Positions 25,029-36,304 of a DNA stretch of 64,000 nt are shown in pieces. Made by a program: the position numbers and the translations under genes. Source of the DNA: Corynebacterium pacaense. Its GTDB lineage: Bacteria > Actinomycetota > Actinomycetes > Mycobacteriales > Mycobacteriaceae. The DNA is taken from NCBI RefSeq assembly GCF_900169525.1, contig NZ_LT821239.1, forward strand, positions 952,708 through 1,016,707, read 5' to 3'. The notes beneath the pieces were generated by a model. The model worked only from the letters and a program-made list of their open reading frames with translations. It ran no database searches and was not told the origin of the DNA. Each line of letters starts with the position of its first letter. Position 1 is the first letter of the stretch.

Positions 25029-25516
25029 GGGCCGGTTTTCCGGATTCGGGGGAGCGCCGCCTCGAGACCGCAGAGGAGACCCGGACCTTCGGCGAGCAGC
25101 TCGGCCGGGCCCTCGAGGCGGGCGATGTGGTGATTCTCGATGGCCCACTCGGCGCGGGCAAGACCACGTTCACCCAGGGAATCGCCAGGGGAATGCGGGT
25201 GGGGGGCAGGGTCACCTCGCCGACCTTCGTCATCGCCCGTGAGCACCGCCCGGTATCCGACGGGCCGACGCTGATCCATGTCGATGCCTACCGGCTCCTC
25301 GGTGAGGACCCGGACACCGCCGACCCCCTCGGCGCCCTGGATTCCCTCGATCTGGACACGGAGCTTGAGCGGGCCGTGGTGGTGGCCGAATGGGGTGGCG
25401 GACTGGTTGAGCAGATCTCCGATTCCTATCTCCTGATCAGCATCGACCGCGAGACCGCCGTGGCGGAGGACCCCGACTCCGAGGCGCGGATCTTCACCTG
25501 GGCGTATCGTCACTGA
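25025..25516 (+). CDS. tsaE: tRNA N6-threonylcarbamoyladenosine synthesis ATPase TsaE
   Basis: A 163-residue P-loop ATPase needed with TsaB and TsaD to form t6A37 in tRNAs reading ANN codons. Walker A is GPLGAGKT at 40-47, followed by VTSPTFVIAREH and LIHVDAYRL, the family's conserved strand and metal-binding motif. VVVAEWGGG fits the Walker B region. It overlaps alr by four bases. The partner genes tsaB and tsaD lie 3 kb downstream on the same strand. Confidence 0.95.
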   Translation: MRAGFPDSGERRLETAEETRTFGEQLGRALEAGDVVILDGPLGAGKTTFTQGIARGMRVGGRVTSPTFVIAREHRPVSDGPTLIHVDAYRLLGEDPDTADPLGALDSLDLDTELERAVVVAEWGGGLVEQISDSYLLISIDRETAVAEDPDSEARIFTWAYRH

Positions 25517-25687
25517 ACCGGCGGCGGGATCCGGTCGGGACGGCGGCCACATGTGAGATATGCCCGCTTGTGTGGCATTGCGTCCGAATTTAGGGAAGTA
25601 TGTTGGGCAGGTTAACTACTCCGCGCATCCCCTGAACATACCTGCGGCCGGGACGGCACGGAGTGTCTTAGGAGGAGTGGTCCCCCC

Positions 25688-27289
25688 ATGCTCAGTTTCT
25701 TCGCCTCGAGTCCCCTGATTTCCCTCGTTCTCATCCTCGCGGTGGGTCTGGCCATCGGCCGTATAAGGCTGTTCGGCATTTCCCTCGGCGCCGCCGCGGT
25801 GCTGTTCGTGGCGCTGGCGCTATCCACCGCCAACCCCGACATCCAGATCCCCGCCTTTGTCTACCAGCTCGGACTGGCCATGTTCGTCTATGTCATCGGC
25901 CTGTCGGCGGGCTCGGTGTTCTTCCGTGAGTTCCCCTCACGGGGCTGGAAGCTTACGGTGTTCATGATCCTGCTGCTGTTGAGCATGGCCGGGCTGGCGC
26001 TGGTCCTGGTAAGGGCGCTGGATCTCGATCCCACGATCGGTGCAGGCATGTTCGCCGGAGCACTGACATCGACACCGGGCATGGCCGCGGTGGTCCAGCT
26101 GGTCTCCGCACAGGATCCGTCGATGGCGGGCGAACCGGTCATCGGCTACTCGCTCGCCTATCCCGGCGCGGTGCTCGGGTCGATTCTGGTGGCCGCGGTG
26201 GGCGAGAAGGTGTTCCGGATCAACCATGAGAAGGAGGCCAGGGAGGAGGGGCTGATTCTGGAGCCGCTGGTATGGAAGGGTGTGTCCCTGCGGGAGGGAC
26301 TCAGCGGAACGGTGGGTGACCTGCCGGCACTCGCCGGCCAGGACATCATCGCCACCCGTATCGTCGATGACCCGCACTCCCACCGGCTGGCGGATCCGGC
26401 GCTGGAGATCACCGCGGGCATGGAACTGGTGATCAACGGAACCGAGGAGGCCGTCAACGCCGCCATTGCGGAACTGGGAAGCGAATCCGCGACCAAGATC
26501 GAGGACACCGAACTCCTCTACTCCCGGTTCACCGTCTCCAACCCCGACGTCGCGGGACGTACCGTGCGTGAACTCGATACCGTGGCCCATGGTTTCATGA
26601 TTGCGCGCATCCGCAAGGGCGACACCGAGGTGGTACCCACCCTCGACACCGTGATCAACTACTCGGACCGGATCCGGGTCGTCGCCGCCCCGGGCCGCAT
26701 GGGGGATGTGCGTCGATTCATCGGGGACTCGGAGAAATCCCTCGGTGATGTCAACCTCCTGCCCTTCGCCATCGGCCTCTCCCTCGGCCTGCTTCTGGGG
26801 GCGATCCCGATTCCGCTGCCCGGGGGAACCACCATGTCGCTGGGTTTCGGAGGTGGGCCGATCGTCGTCGGCCTCATCCTCGGCGCCCTCAATCGCACCG
26901 GGCCGATCACCTGGCAGCTGCCCTTCCACGCCAACAGAACCATCTCCACCCTGGGGCTGGCGCTCTTCCTGGCAGGCGTGGGCACCTCCGCGGGTGCCGG
27001 ATTCAGGGTCGCACTAACCGATCCCTCCTCCCTGACCGTGATGGGCGCCGGTCTGCTGATCACACTGGCCTCCGCGGTGATCTGCGCCCTGGTGTGCACA
27101 ACGGTGCTGCGTCTCCGCTGGGATGAGGCGATGGGTGTGGCGGCCGGTGCCACCACCAACCCGGCGATCATCTCCTACATCAACGGTCAGACGGGCACCG
27201 AACTGGCCAACCGCGGCTACGCCACGGTCTATCCCACGGCGATGATCGGCAAGATCATCGTCTGTCAGGTGCTCTTCCTGTTGCTGTGA
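25688..27289 (+). CDS. Aspartate:alanine-exchanger-family (AspT/YidE/SucE-type) transporter
   Basis: 533 residues with the AAEx layout: two homologous membrane halves, each of about five TM segments (residues about 5-180 and 355-533), separated by two TrkA-C domains in the middle. The second half carries GATTNPAIISYINGQTG, a conserved AAEx motif. Relatives include the AspT exchanger and the SucE succinate exporter of C. glutamicum. The substrate cannot be read from the sequence, although being next to alr is suggestive. TAGGAGGAG precedes ATG 25688. The 170-bp gap after tsaE leaves room for its own promoter. Confidence 0.85.
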   Translation: MLSFFASSPLISLVLILAVGLAIGRIRLFGISLGAAAVLFVALALSTANPDIQIPAFVYQLGLAMFVYVIGLSAGSVFFREFPSRGWKLTVFMILLLLSMAGLALVLVRALDLDPTIGAGMFAGALTSTPGMAAVVQLVSAQDPSMAGEPVIGYSLAYPGAVLGSILVAAVGEKVFRINHEKEAREEGLILEPLVWKGVSLREGLSGTVGDLPALAGQDIIATRIVDDPHSHRLADPALEITAGMELVINGTEEAVNAAIAELGSESATKIEDTELLYSRFTVSNPDVAGRTVRELDTVAHGFMIARIRKGDTEVVPTLDTVINYSDRIRVVAAPGRMGDVRRFIGDSEKSLGDVNLLPFAIGLSLGLLLGAIPIPLPGGTTMSLGFGGGPIVVGLILGALNRTGPITWQLPFHANRTISTLGLALFLAGVGTSAGAGFRVALTDPSSLTVMGAGLLITLASAVICALVCTTVLRLRWDEAMGVAAGATTNPAIISYINGQTGTELANRGYATVYPTAMIGKIIVCQVLFLLL

Positions 27290-27341
27290 CCCCCTCCCCG
27301 GCTACCGTCCCGGCCGCCGGATCCGCGTAACCTGGGATGCC

Positions 27342-28598
27342 ATGACCAATCCCACCCGCACCCACCTCGGTGACCTCGCCCTCGAGGAACTCACCCTCAC
27401 CCTCCCGCTGACCACATCGGAATCGGATGGGCGGACCATTGATGTCTTCGCCCGCATCGCCACCGCGCCGGGCGGGGAGGACCGTCCCTACCTGGTGTTC
27501 CTCCAGGGCGGTCCGGGGCACGAGGCGCCGCGGCCGAGCCTGTCCCCGCTCAGCCCGAGCTGGCTGGCCGAGGCGCTCCGGCACTACCGTGTGGTGCTGC
27601 TCGATCAGCGCGGAACCGGTCGTTCCACGGCCGTCTCGGACAGCCTTCTCCAGGGGCGGAGCAGCGATGAGGTCGCGGAGTACCTCACCCACCTGCGCGC
27701 CGACGGCATCGTGCGTGACTGCGAGGCGGTGCGCGCCCACCTCGGGGTGGACAGGTGGAGTGTGCTGGGGCAGTCCTTCGGCGGTTTCACCACACTGCAC
27801 TACCTGTCCACCCATGCCTACTCCCTGGACACCGTGTACTTCACCGGGGGGCTCAGCGCCATCGACCGGCCCGCCGAGGACGTCTACACCAACTGCTACT
27901 CCAGGATGCGCCACGTCAGTGAGAGCTACTACCGCCGCTTCCCAGGGCACCACGGGATCATCAGGGAGCTGGTGGAGCGTGCCAGGGCCGGGGAGATCGT
28001 GCTGCCCACCGGGGAGGTGGTCTCGGAATCGCGTCTGCGCTCCCTCGGTCACCTGCTTGGCAGCGATGACGGCTGGCTGAGCCTGCACAACCTGCTCGAA
28101 CTCGATCCCGGCTCCAACACATTCCGTCACGACCTCGCCGAACTGCTGCCCTTCGGCGCCCGCAACCCCCTCTACTACGTTCTCCACGAATCCTCCTATG
28201 CGGACGGGGTGGTCACCGACTGGGCCGCGGAGCGGGCCTACCCGCGGGATTTCACCGAGGATCCGACCCTGCTCACCGGCGAGCATGTCTTCCGGGACTG
28301 GCTGGACACCGTCCCCGCACTGCGTCCCTGGAAGGAGGTCGCGCTGAAGCTGGCGGGAAACCCGTGGCCGAAGCTCTACGATGCCGCGGCACTGGAGCTC
28401 TCGGGTGCGACGGGCGCCGCGGCGGTCTACGCCAACGATGTCTACGTCCCCCTCGACTTCTCCCTGGAGACCGCGGCGCACCTCCCCGGCGTGCGCACCT
28501 TCATCACCAGCGCCCACGAGCATAACGGTCTGCGCGCGAGCAACGGGGAGGTGCTCGCGCACCTGATCGACCTGGCGCAGGGCCGACGGGTACGCTGA
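27342..28598 (+). CDS. pip: Proline iminopeptidase-like alpha/beta hydrolase (S33)
   Basis: 418 residues of an alpha/beta hydrolase with the S33 features. The oxyanion-hole motif is FLQGGPG (residues 53-59), LLDQRGTGRS follows, and the nucleophile elbow is GQSFGG (Ser145). His near ITSAHEHNGLR completes the triad. Family members remove N-terminal proline from peptides; the substrate here is inferred. The next gene (tsaB) starts 6 bp after the stop, so they are likely co-transcribed. Confidence 0.82.
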   Translation: MTNPTRTHLGDLALEELTLTLPLTTSESDGRTIDVFARIATAPGGEDRPYLVFLQGGPGHEAPRPSLSPLSPSWLAEALRHYRVVLLDQRGTGRSTAVSDSLLQGRSSDEVAEYLTHLRADGIVRDCEAVRAHLGVDRWSVLGQSFGGFTTLHYLSTHAYSLDTVYFTGGLSAIDRPAEDVYTNCYSRMRHVSESYYRRFPGHHGIIRELVERARAGEIVLPTGEVVSESRLRSLGHLLGSDDGWLSLHNLLELDPGSNTFRHDLAELLPFGARNPLYYVLHESSYADGVVTDWAAERAYPRDFTEDPTLLTGEHVFRDWLDTVPALRPWKEVALKLAGNPWPKLYDAAALELSGATGAAAVYANDVYVPLDFSLETAAHLPGVRTFITSAHEHNGLRASNGEVLAHLIDLAQGRRVR

Positions 28599-28604
28599 CT
28601 GGCT

Positions 28605-29279
28605 GTGTTAGTTCTAGCGATCGATACCTCCACCCCCGATCTGATCACCGGCATCATCGACAGCGACTCCGGGGCCACGCTGGCCGAGCGCGTTGTGGAG
28701 GACACCCGGGCCCACAACGAGCAGCTGACCCCGATGGTGCAGGAGGCGCTCGCGGAGGCCGGAGTCTCCTTCGGTGACCTCAACGCGGTGGTCGTCGGCT
28801 GCGGACCAGGCCCCTTCACCGGCCTCAGGGTCGGAATGGTCAGCGCCGCCGCCTTCGGCGATGCCCTGGGCATACCGGTGCACGGGGTGTGCTCCCTCGA
28901 TGCGATCGCCGCCGGCATCGATTGGCGGCGGTATTCCTCGGCACTGGTGGCAACCGACGCCCGCCGACGGGAGATCTACTACGCCACCTACCGCGCGGGC
29001 GTGCGTCGCAGCGGGCCGGATGTGGTCGCCCCCGGCGCGCTCGTCCTCGAAGAGGACGTTGATGTCGTGGTCATCCCGCAGCACCTCGTGGAGAAGCTGC
29101 CGGCGGCACTTGTGGGCGTCGATACGCAGCGGTTGCGGCCGACGACCGCGCACCTCCTCGCCTGCGCCGACCTGGAGGAGACCCCGGGTCCCCTGGTGCC
29201 GATGTACCTGCGCCGACCCGATGCCAAGGAACCCCGGCCGAGGCCGACCTCCGCGGCGATTCCCGAGGTGCGTCCATGA
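28605..29279 (+). CDS. tsaB: tRNA threonylcarbamoyladenosine synthesis protein TsaB
   Basis: 224 residues of an ASKHA-fold protein that scaffolds TsaD and TsaE in t6A synthesis. The N-terminus MLVLAIDTSTPDLITGI, HNEQLTPMVQEAL and VVVGCGPGPFTGLRVGM are family signatures. The start is GTG 28605. The stop overlaps the rimI start. Confidence 0.95.
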   Translation: MLVLAIDTSTPDLITGIIDSDSGATLAERVVEDTRAHNEQLTPMVQEALAEAGVSFGDLNAVVVGCGPGPFTGLRVGMVSAAAFGDALGIPVHGVCSLDAIAAGIDWRRYSSALVATDARRREIYYATYRAGVRRSGPDVVAPGALVLEEDVDVVVIPQHLVEKLPAALVGVDTQRLRPTTAHLLACADLEETPGPLVPMYLRRPDAKEPRPRPTSAAIPEVRP

Positions 29280-29764
29280 GCGCACAGTTTGAGCTGCGGG
29301 AACTCGCACGCGCGGACGCCCAGCGCTGCGCCGAGCTGGAGCAGATCCTGTTCCCCGGTGACAACCCCTGGCCCCGCGATGTCTTCGCGGTGGAGTTTTC
29401 CCATCCCACCACCTTCTACCTGGGTGCCTTCGACGGGGACCTGCTCGTCGCCTACGCGGGCCTGGCCATGCTCGGCCCGGCCGAGGATCCCGAGTTTGAG
29501 ATCCATACCATCGGCGTGGATCCGGACTATCAGCGCCGCGGTCTGGGCCGGGTGCTCATGGAGCAGATGATGCATGCGGCCGACAGCCATGACGGACCGG
29601 TGTTCCTGGAGGTGCGCACCGACAACGACGCGGCGATCACCATGTACGAGGCCTTCGGTTTCCGCACCCTGGCCACGCGGAGGAACTACTACCGGCCCTC
29701 CGGGGCGGATGCCTACACCATGCAGCGTGACCGCCGCAGTGATCGTTTGGGAGAGAAGAAATGA
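29276..29764 (+). CDS. rimI: Ribosomal protein S18-alanine N-acetyltransferase (GNAT)
   Basis: 162 residues of a GNAT acetyltransferase. The acetyl-CoA-binding motif A reads [21 protein letters not shown], and the ending [27 protein letters not shown] is typical of RimI. It is likely to acetylate protein N-termini such as that of S18. It overlaps both tsaB and tsaD by four bases, the order commonly seen in bacteria. Confidence 0.93.
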   Translation: MSAQFELRELARADAQRCAELEQILFPGDNPWPRDVFAVEFSHPTTFYLGAFDGDLLVAYAGLAMLGPAEDPEFEIHTIGVDPDYQRRGLGRVLMEQMMHAADSHDGPVFLEVRTDNDAAITMYEAFGFRTLATRRNYYRPSGADAYTMQRDRRSDRLGEKK

Positions 29765-30795
29765 TTGTCCTTGGTATCGAGAGTTCCTGCGACGAGACCG
29801 GTGTCGGGATCGTTGAACTGGATGAGCAGGGAAATGTGCGGATCCTCGCCGACAGCGTGGCGTCTTCGATGCAGCAGCACGCGCGTTTCGGGGGAGTGGT
29901 TCCCGAGATCGCCTCCCGCGCGCACCTGGAGTCGATGGTGCCGGTGATGCGCGCGGCGCTGGCGGAGGCCGGCGTGGACAAGCCCGATGCGGTGGCCGCC
30001 ACCGTCGGCCCCGGACTCGCCGGTGCGCTGCTGGTGGGGGCCAGCGCCGCCAAGGCCTACGCCGCCGCCTGGGGTGTGCCCTTCTACGCCGTCAACCACC
30101 TCGGCGGGCACGTCGCCGTGTCCAACCTCGAGGGCGCGGAACTGCCGCACTCGGTGGCGCTGCTCGTCTCGGGCGGGCACACCCAGCTGCTCGAGGTGGA
30201 CAGGGTCGGACTGCCGATGCGTGAACTCGGCTCCACGCTTGACGACGCCGCGGGTGAGGCCTACGACAAGGTCGCCCGGCTGCTCGGCCTCGGTTATCCG
30301 GGCGGGCCGGTGATAGACAGGTTGGCGCGCCGCGGTGATCCGGAGGCGATCAGGTTCCCCCGCGGGTTGATGAAGAAATCCGATTCCCGTCATGATTTCT
30401 CCTTCTCGGGACTCAAGACCGCGGTCGCCCGCTATGTCGAGGCCGCGGAGCGCAACGATGAGACGATCTCGGTGGAGGATGTCTGCGCCGGCTTCCAGGA
30501 GGCGGTGTGCGATGTGCTGACCTTCAAGGCCGTGCGCGCGTGCCGCGACGTCGGGGCCGGGGTGCTGCTGCTCGGTGGCGGTGTGGCGGCGAACTCCCGC
30601 CTGCGGGAGCTCGCCGGCATCAGATGCGCCGCGGCCGGGATCGAACTGCGGGTTCCCCGCTTCCCGCTGTGCACCGACAACGGGGTGATGATCGCCGCGC
30701 TCGCGGCCCAGCTCATCCACGAGGGTGCCACCGCCTCGTCCATGTCCGTGGGCACCGATCCCTCTTTGCCCGTCTCCACTCCACAGGTGGCCTGA
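29761..30795 (+). CDS. tsaD: tRNA N6-adenosine threonylcarbamoyltransferase TsaD
   Basis: 344 residues. It transfers the threonylcarbamoyl group to A37 of tRNAs. The N-terminus [19 protein letters not shown] is diagnostic. The metal-binding histidines lie in [20 protein letters not shown] and the ATP-binding [15 protein letters not shown] are conserved. It starts in overlap with rimI (ATGA). Confidence 0.97.
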   Translation: MIVLGIESSCDETGVGIVELDEQGNVRILADSVASSMQQHARFGGVVPEIASRAHLESMVPVMRAALAEAGVDKPDAVAATVGPGLAGALLVGASAAKAYAAAWGVPFYAVNHLGGHVAVSNLEGAELPHSVALLVSGGHTQLLEVDRVGLPMRELGSTLDDAAGEAYDKVARLLGLGYPGGPVIDRLARRGDPEAIRFPRGLMKKSDSRHDFSFSGLKTAVARYVEAAERNDETISVEDVCAGFQEAVCDVLTFKAVRACRDVGAGVLLLGGGVAANSRLRELAGIRCAAAGIELRVPRFPLCTDNGVMIAALAAQLIHEGATASSMSVGTDPSLPVSTPQVA

Positions 30796-30815
30796 GTTAC
30801 CTAGACTTAAACGGC

Positions 30816-32504
30816 ATGAAGTCCGTGTTCACCGTTGATCAGATCCGCCGTGCCGAGGAGACGCTCCTGGTGCGGCAGAGCCACCCCGATGAAATGATGA
30901 TCGCCGCCGCTTCCGCGGTGGCCGATGTCGCCTCGGCGATGCTGGAGCGCGAGCTGCCCGTGGCCTCCGAGGATGAGCGCGTCCTGCTCATCGTCGGCTC
31001 CGGTGGCAACGGCGGCGACGCGCTCTACGCGGGTGCCTTTCTCGCCGAGGAGGAATGGCGGGTGGATGCGCTGCTCGTGGGTGACCGCGTCCACCAGGCG
31101 GGCCTGGAGTACTTCACCTCGCAGGGCGGAAGGGTTCTTGATTCGGCGCCATCGCACTACAACTACCGTTTGCTCATCGATGGAATCCTCGGCATCGGCG
31201 GGCATGGCGGTATCGCCGTTGATATCGCCAGGTACCTGGAGAACTTCTACTCCGCGCAGATTCCGGTTCTGGCCGTCGATGTTCCCTCCGGCGTGGATGC
31301 GGACACCGGTGCGCTGCCGGAACCGGCCACCGTTGTTCTCGACGGTTATGAGCAGGACGCTCCGGTGGCGCGCCAGAAGATTCCCACCCACGTGCTGGCT
31401 GATGTCACGGTGACCTTCGGTGGTCTCAGGCGGGCGCACGCGGTCAACCGTAGCGGCGGGCAGGGGCTGCTGGTGGGTCTGCACATCGAGGCGGAGGGCG
31501 GGGTGTCACTGGCCGCCACACTGGCGGAGATTGAAACGAAGGACGCGGGGCCGAAGGTCTACGCCTCCAGGGCGTGGTCCGAGGGCCCGGCGCTCGACAT
31601 CGAGGGTGCGCAGCCGATCGGCCGCCAGTTCATCTCCCTCGACCTGGAGCCGCACCCGGATTCGGACAAGTACAGCGGGGGAGTGGTCGGTGTGCTCTCC
31701 GGGAGCCGGCGCTACCCGGGCGCGGCCCTGCTGTCCCTGGCAGGTGCCGTGCGCGCCAGCAGTTCCATGGTCCGCTACGTCGGTTCAGCGCCGGTGACCC
31801 AGACCCTGCCCGAGGTGGTCGCCGCCCCGACACTTCCGGAAACCGGACGGGTGCAGGCTTGGGTGTTCGGTCCGGGGCGCGGCACCGGGCTCAGGCAGAT
31901 CGATGAGCTCTCCGCGCTGCTCAGCGCACCGGAGCCGGTGCTTATCGACGCCGACGGCATCACCCTTCTGGCCCGCAGCGCGCGGTTGCGCTCCGCACTC
32001 CGGGCCCGCCGGCACGCCACTGTTCTCACCCCGCACGCCGGCGAGTTCTCCAGACTCGCCGAGCAGCTCGGGGAGATCGCGTCGCCGCTGGTGGACCCCA
32101 TCGGTGCGGCGCTTGCGATGGCCGCTGAGTTCAACTGCTGTGTTCTGCTCAAGGGGCGCACCACGATCGTCGCCACCGGGGACTTCGTCTTCGCCATCGA
32201 CGCCGGGCATTCCTGGTCGGCTACCCCCGGCTCCGGTGACGTGCTGGCCGGGGTGATCGGCGCGCACCTGGCGCACAGCCGCGCCGAGCTCGACCGCCTG
32301 CCGGAGTTCATCCCCGAAATGGAGCTCCCGGAGTCCGCCGTCTACTCCATCGTCGCCGTGGCGGTGACCATCCATGCGGTCGCGGCGGCGCTGTCCGCGC
32401 GCACCGAGTTCGGCCCCGCGCCGACCTCGGCATCCCGGATCGCCGATGCCGTTCCGGCGGCCACCGCGAGCGTCAATGCGGGGAAGTCCGTGAACTTTCA
32501 GTGA
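30816..32504 (+). CDS. nnrD: Bifunctional NAD(P)HX epimerase/dehydratase
   Basis: Repairs hydrated NAD(P)H. I start at ATG 30816 (MKSVFTVDQIRRAEE), giving 562 residues; the open frame upstream to 30507 runs through tsaD and is not coding. The N-terminal YjeF_N epimerase half (to about 230) contains VGSGGNGGDALYAG. The C-terminal kinase-like dehydratase half contains VLIDADGITLL, VLTPHAGEFSRL and the ATP-binding GSGDVLAGVIG. A possible -10 (TAGACT) lies just upstream. Confidence 0.93.
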   Translation: MKSVFTVDQIRRAEETLLVRQSHPDEMMIAAASAVADVASAMLERELPVASEDERVLLIVGSGGNGGDALYAGAFLAEEEWRVDALLVGDRVHQAGLEYFTSQGGRVLDSAPSHYNYRLLIDGILGIGGHGGIAVDIARYLENFYSAQIPVLAVDVPSGVDADTGALPEPATVVLDGYEQDAPVARQKIPTHVLADVTVTFGGLRRAHAVNRSGGQGLLVGLHIEAEGGVSLAATLAEIETKDAGPKVYASRAWSEGPALDIEGAQPIGRQFISLDLEPHPDSDKYSGGVVGVLSGSRRYPGAALLSLAGAVRASSSMVRYVGSAPVTQTLPEVVAAPTLPETGRVQAWVFGPGRGTGLRQIDELSALLSAPEPVLIDADGITLLARSARLRSALRARRHATVLTPHAGEFSRLAEQLGEIASPLVDPIGAALAMAAEFNCCVLLKGRTTIVATGDFVFAIDAGHSWSATPGSGDVLAGVIGAHLAHSRAELDRLPEFIPEMELPESAVYSIVAVAVTIHAVAAALSARTEFGPAPTSASRIADAVPAATASVNAGKSVNFQ

Positions 32505-32556
32505 ATTCTTGGGGCCCCGAGTCGCCGCTTTCAACCCGATGGGGTTTATTGAGGGT

Positions 32557-32979
32557 ATGACCAAAGGATTTCTTGTCAACCCCGACCTCAGCAACCGCAT
32601 CATCGAATTTGAGTTGGAGCAGGCCGCGCAGTTTCTCGGCGGCGTGACCGATGACCGCGTGGCTGTGGCGTTCCAGGAGGACGGCTCTACCTACGCCGCC
32701 CTGTTCAACGCCCATGCCCGCGAGGACGGTGCCGAGCCCAACCCCGTCGCCTCACTGGGGCGCAACGCCGCGGCGACCGGAAACTCGGCCTTCTTCACCG
32801 ATCCGGCCACCGCAATCTGCGGATCCGTGATCTTCGTCGGTGCCGAGGGCGAGGATGTGGGCGAGGATGAGATCGGTCGGGTGCGTGACGGTATCCGGGC
32901 GACGAGAAACTACCGCGAGGACTTCCCGGAGGAGTTCGGCCTGTGGCGGGCCGCGGTGATCAACTTCGGCAAGGAATGA
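32557..32979 (+). CDS. Hypothetical protein, first of a tandem paralogue pair
   Basis: 140 residues from ATG 32557 (MTKGFLVNPDLSNRIIEF), preceded by GAGGG. It has no signal peptide or membrane segment. The central signature GAEPNPVASLG...TGNSAFFTDPATAICGSVIFVG is shared with the next gene, so the two arose by duplication. The stop overlaps the start of the paralogue (ATGA). I do not recognise the family; it looks corynebacterial. Confidence 0.65.
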   Translation: MTKGFLVNPDLSNRIIEFELEQAAQFLGGVTDDRVAVAFQEDGSTYAALFNAHAREDGAEPNPVASLGRNAAATGNSAFFTDPATAICGSVIFVGAEGEDVGEDEIGRVRDGIRATRNYREDFPEEFGLWRAAVINFGKE

Positions 32980-33404
32980 CCACTGGTTTCATCGTTGACA
33001 CCGATTTCACGGCGTTGACGATAGAATTCGATGATTCCACCCTGCCCAGATACCTGGGCGGGTTTCTTTTCGATCAGGTTGAGGTCTCCTTCAGCGAGAT
33101 CGGGCCGGTGTTCTCCGCGCTCTTCGATGTCACCGCGAAGATGGACGGGGCCGAACCCAATCCCGTGGCCTCACTGGGGGCTGGCAACCGCGCCACCGGC
33201 AACTCCGATTTCTTCACCGACCCCACCGCCGCCATCTGTGGCCGCGTGATATTCCTCGGCCGCGACGGCGGTGATATCGGGCCCGCGCAGATCCGCGAGG
33301 TCGAGCGCGGTATCCGTACCGTGCGGACCTACCAGCAGGACAGCCCGGGGGAGTTCGAGTTCTGGCGCAACGCCGCGATCAACACCGGCAGGTTGGAGCC
33401 CTAG
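32976..33404 (+). CDS. Hypothetical protein, second of a tandem paralogue pair
   Basis: 142 residues from ATG 32976 (MTTGFIVDTDFTALTIEF). It shares with its upstream neighbour the blocks GAEPNPVASLG, TGNSDFFTDPTAAICG, V-I-F-[LV]-G, the DE/Q-I-x-x-V-x-x-GIR motif and a terminal FWR/LWR-NAAIN-type ending. The pair is translationally coupled and may form a heterodimer. Function unknown. The groES regulatory region follows. Confidence 0.65.
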   Translation: MTTGFIVDTDFTALTIEFDDSTLPRYLGGFLFDQVEVSFSEIGPVFSALFDVTAKMDGAEPNPVASLGAGNRATGNSDFFTDPTAAICGRVIFLGRDGGDIGPAQIREVERGIRTVRTYQQDSPGEFEFWRNAAINTGRLEP

Positions 33405-33488
33405 GCTGCGCAGGGAGCGGGGAGGAAAAATTCACGGCCCTGAGCAGCGGTGACCGGGGATGTTCGCTGAGAGCGTGTACGGGCGCGG

Positions 33489-33521
33489 TTGAGCACTGGC
33501 ACTCACAGGGGTAGAGTGCCA
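33489..33521 (+). promoter_or_regulatory. groES-groEL promoter with CIRCE operator
   Basis: The CIRCE-type inverted repeat (T)GGCACTC-N9-GAGTGCC(A) at 33497-33521 differs from the consensus TTAGCACTC-N9-GAGTGCTAA only at the outer bases. A promoter with TTGAGC (33489-33494) and TAGAGT (33512-33517), 17 bp apart, overlaps it. HrcA binding there would therefore block transcription; heat or other protein stress would relieve it. Confidence 0.85.
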
Positions 33522-33620
33522 ATCAGGTTGTTTGACACACAGTTGTTCACCCGCGACGACGGCTGTGCTGGAAAGACGCAACCGGCACAACTAATAACTT
33601 TTCTCATGGAGGGATTCATC

Positions 33621-35545
<1,925 letters not shown>

Positions 35546-35560
35546 ATAGACAGACAAATC

Positions 35561-35589
35561 AGGCCCCTCCTTTGCGAGGGGCCTGTTTT
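35561..35589. terminator. Terminator of the groES-groEL operon
   Basis: A perfect 9-bp stem (AGGCCCCTC / GAGGGGCCT) with a 6-nt loop is followed by GTTTT. Confidence 0.9.
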
Positions 35590-35626
35590 GGTATCTTCTC
35601 CCGGACTGCGGCGCCGCGGCCGGGTC

Positions 35627-35926
35627 CTAGGCGGTGACGGGCTGCTTGCGTTCGCTGCGGCGCAGGATCAGCAGACGCTCGGACTCGGACAGCCCGCCCC
35701 AGACACCGTAGGGTTCCGCGACGGAGAGCGCGTGCGCGCGGCAGGCCTCCAGAACGGGGCAGGAGGCGCAGATGGCCTTGGCACGCAGCTCGCGGCGCTG
35801 GCGGGCGCGGCCGCGCTCGCCGTCAGGGTGGTAGAAGACCTCGGAGGTCTCGCCGCGACAGGCGCCCTGGAGCTGCCAGTCCCAGAAGTCCGCGTTCGGT
35901 CCCGGAAGGAGGTGAGGCAATGTCAT
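35627..35926 (-). CDS. WhiB-family iron-sulfur transcription regulator
   Basis: 99 residues from ATG 35926, preceded by GGGAG; TTG 35932 is also in frame. Four cysteines (Cys23, Cys53, Cys56, Cys62) in the C...CxxC...C pattern would bind a 4Fe-4S cluster. The turn GVWGG (74-78) and a basic tail (RRSERK) complete the family pattern. Such proteins sense redox signals and bind the main sigma factor. The place next to groEL and divergent from sigD equals that of mycobacterial whiB3 (Rv3416). Confidence 0.93.
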   Translation of the reverse strand: MTLPHLLPGPNADFWDWQLQGACRGETSEVFYHPDGERGRARQRRELRAKAICASCPVLEACRAHALSVAEPYGVWGGLSESERLLILRRSERKQPVTA

Positions 35927-36304
35927 CTTCAATTACTCCCTAAATTAGCGAGTTCATAGTCACTGTGTGTGGGTGTTTGCCCGAAGAGACAGTGTCGACG
36001 CAGGTGGTGAACGAATAGTGTCGGTATGGTGGCGAAAAGTTGACCAAATGCGGGCAGGGCAAAGGTGTAACCAAAAAATAACCCTGTGAACTGCGGATTT
36101 GGTCTCAGATGAATCTCCGATGAATTCTTCAGGAGAATGTGAGAGAGGCGCATTTCCGTGTCCGTCCTGGCCGGGAGGGGACGGGTTTGCGGCGGCCGGG
36201 GTTAAGATGGGCAAAACGACCCGGCGCGGATCGCCGAATTCGGGTGCGTATCCCAGAGGGGCCCACGGGGGCCGGGTGTCAATGAAACTGCTGGAGGAAG
36301 GTGG
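35927..36304. other. Divergent regulatory region between whiB and sigD
   Basis: About 380 bp with no supportable gene. It should hold the promoters of the divergent whiB and sigD genes. An AT-rich tract near 36070-36085 is the best candidate core region, but I could not assign reliable -35/-10 elements. GGAGGAAGG just before 36305 is the sigD ribosome-binding site. Confidence 0.4.

Noticed and set aside
27255..28562. Open frame of 435 codons antisense to the iminopeptidase-like gene
   Set aside because: The sense strand has a full set of S33 motifs; the antisense product has none.
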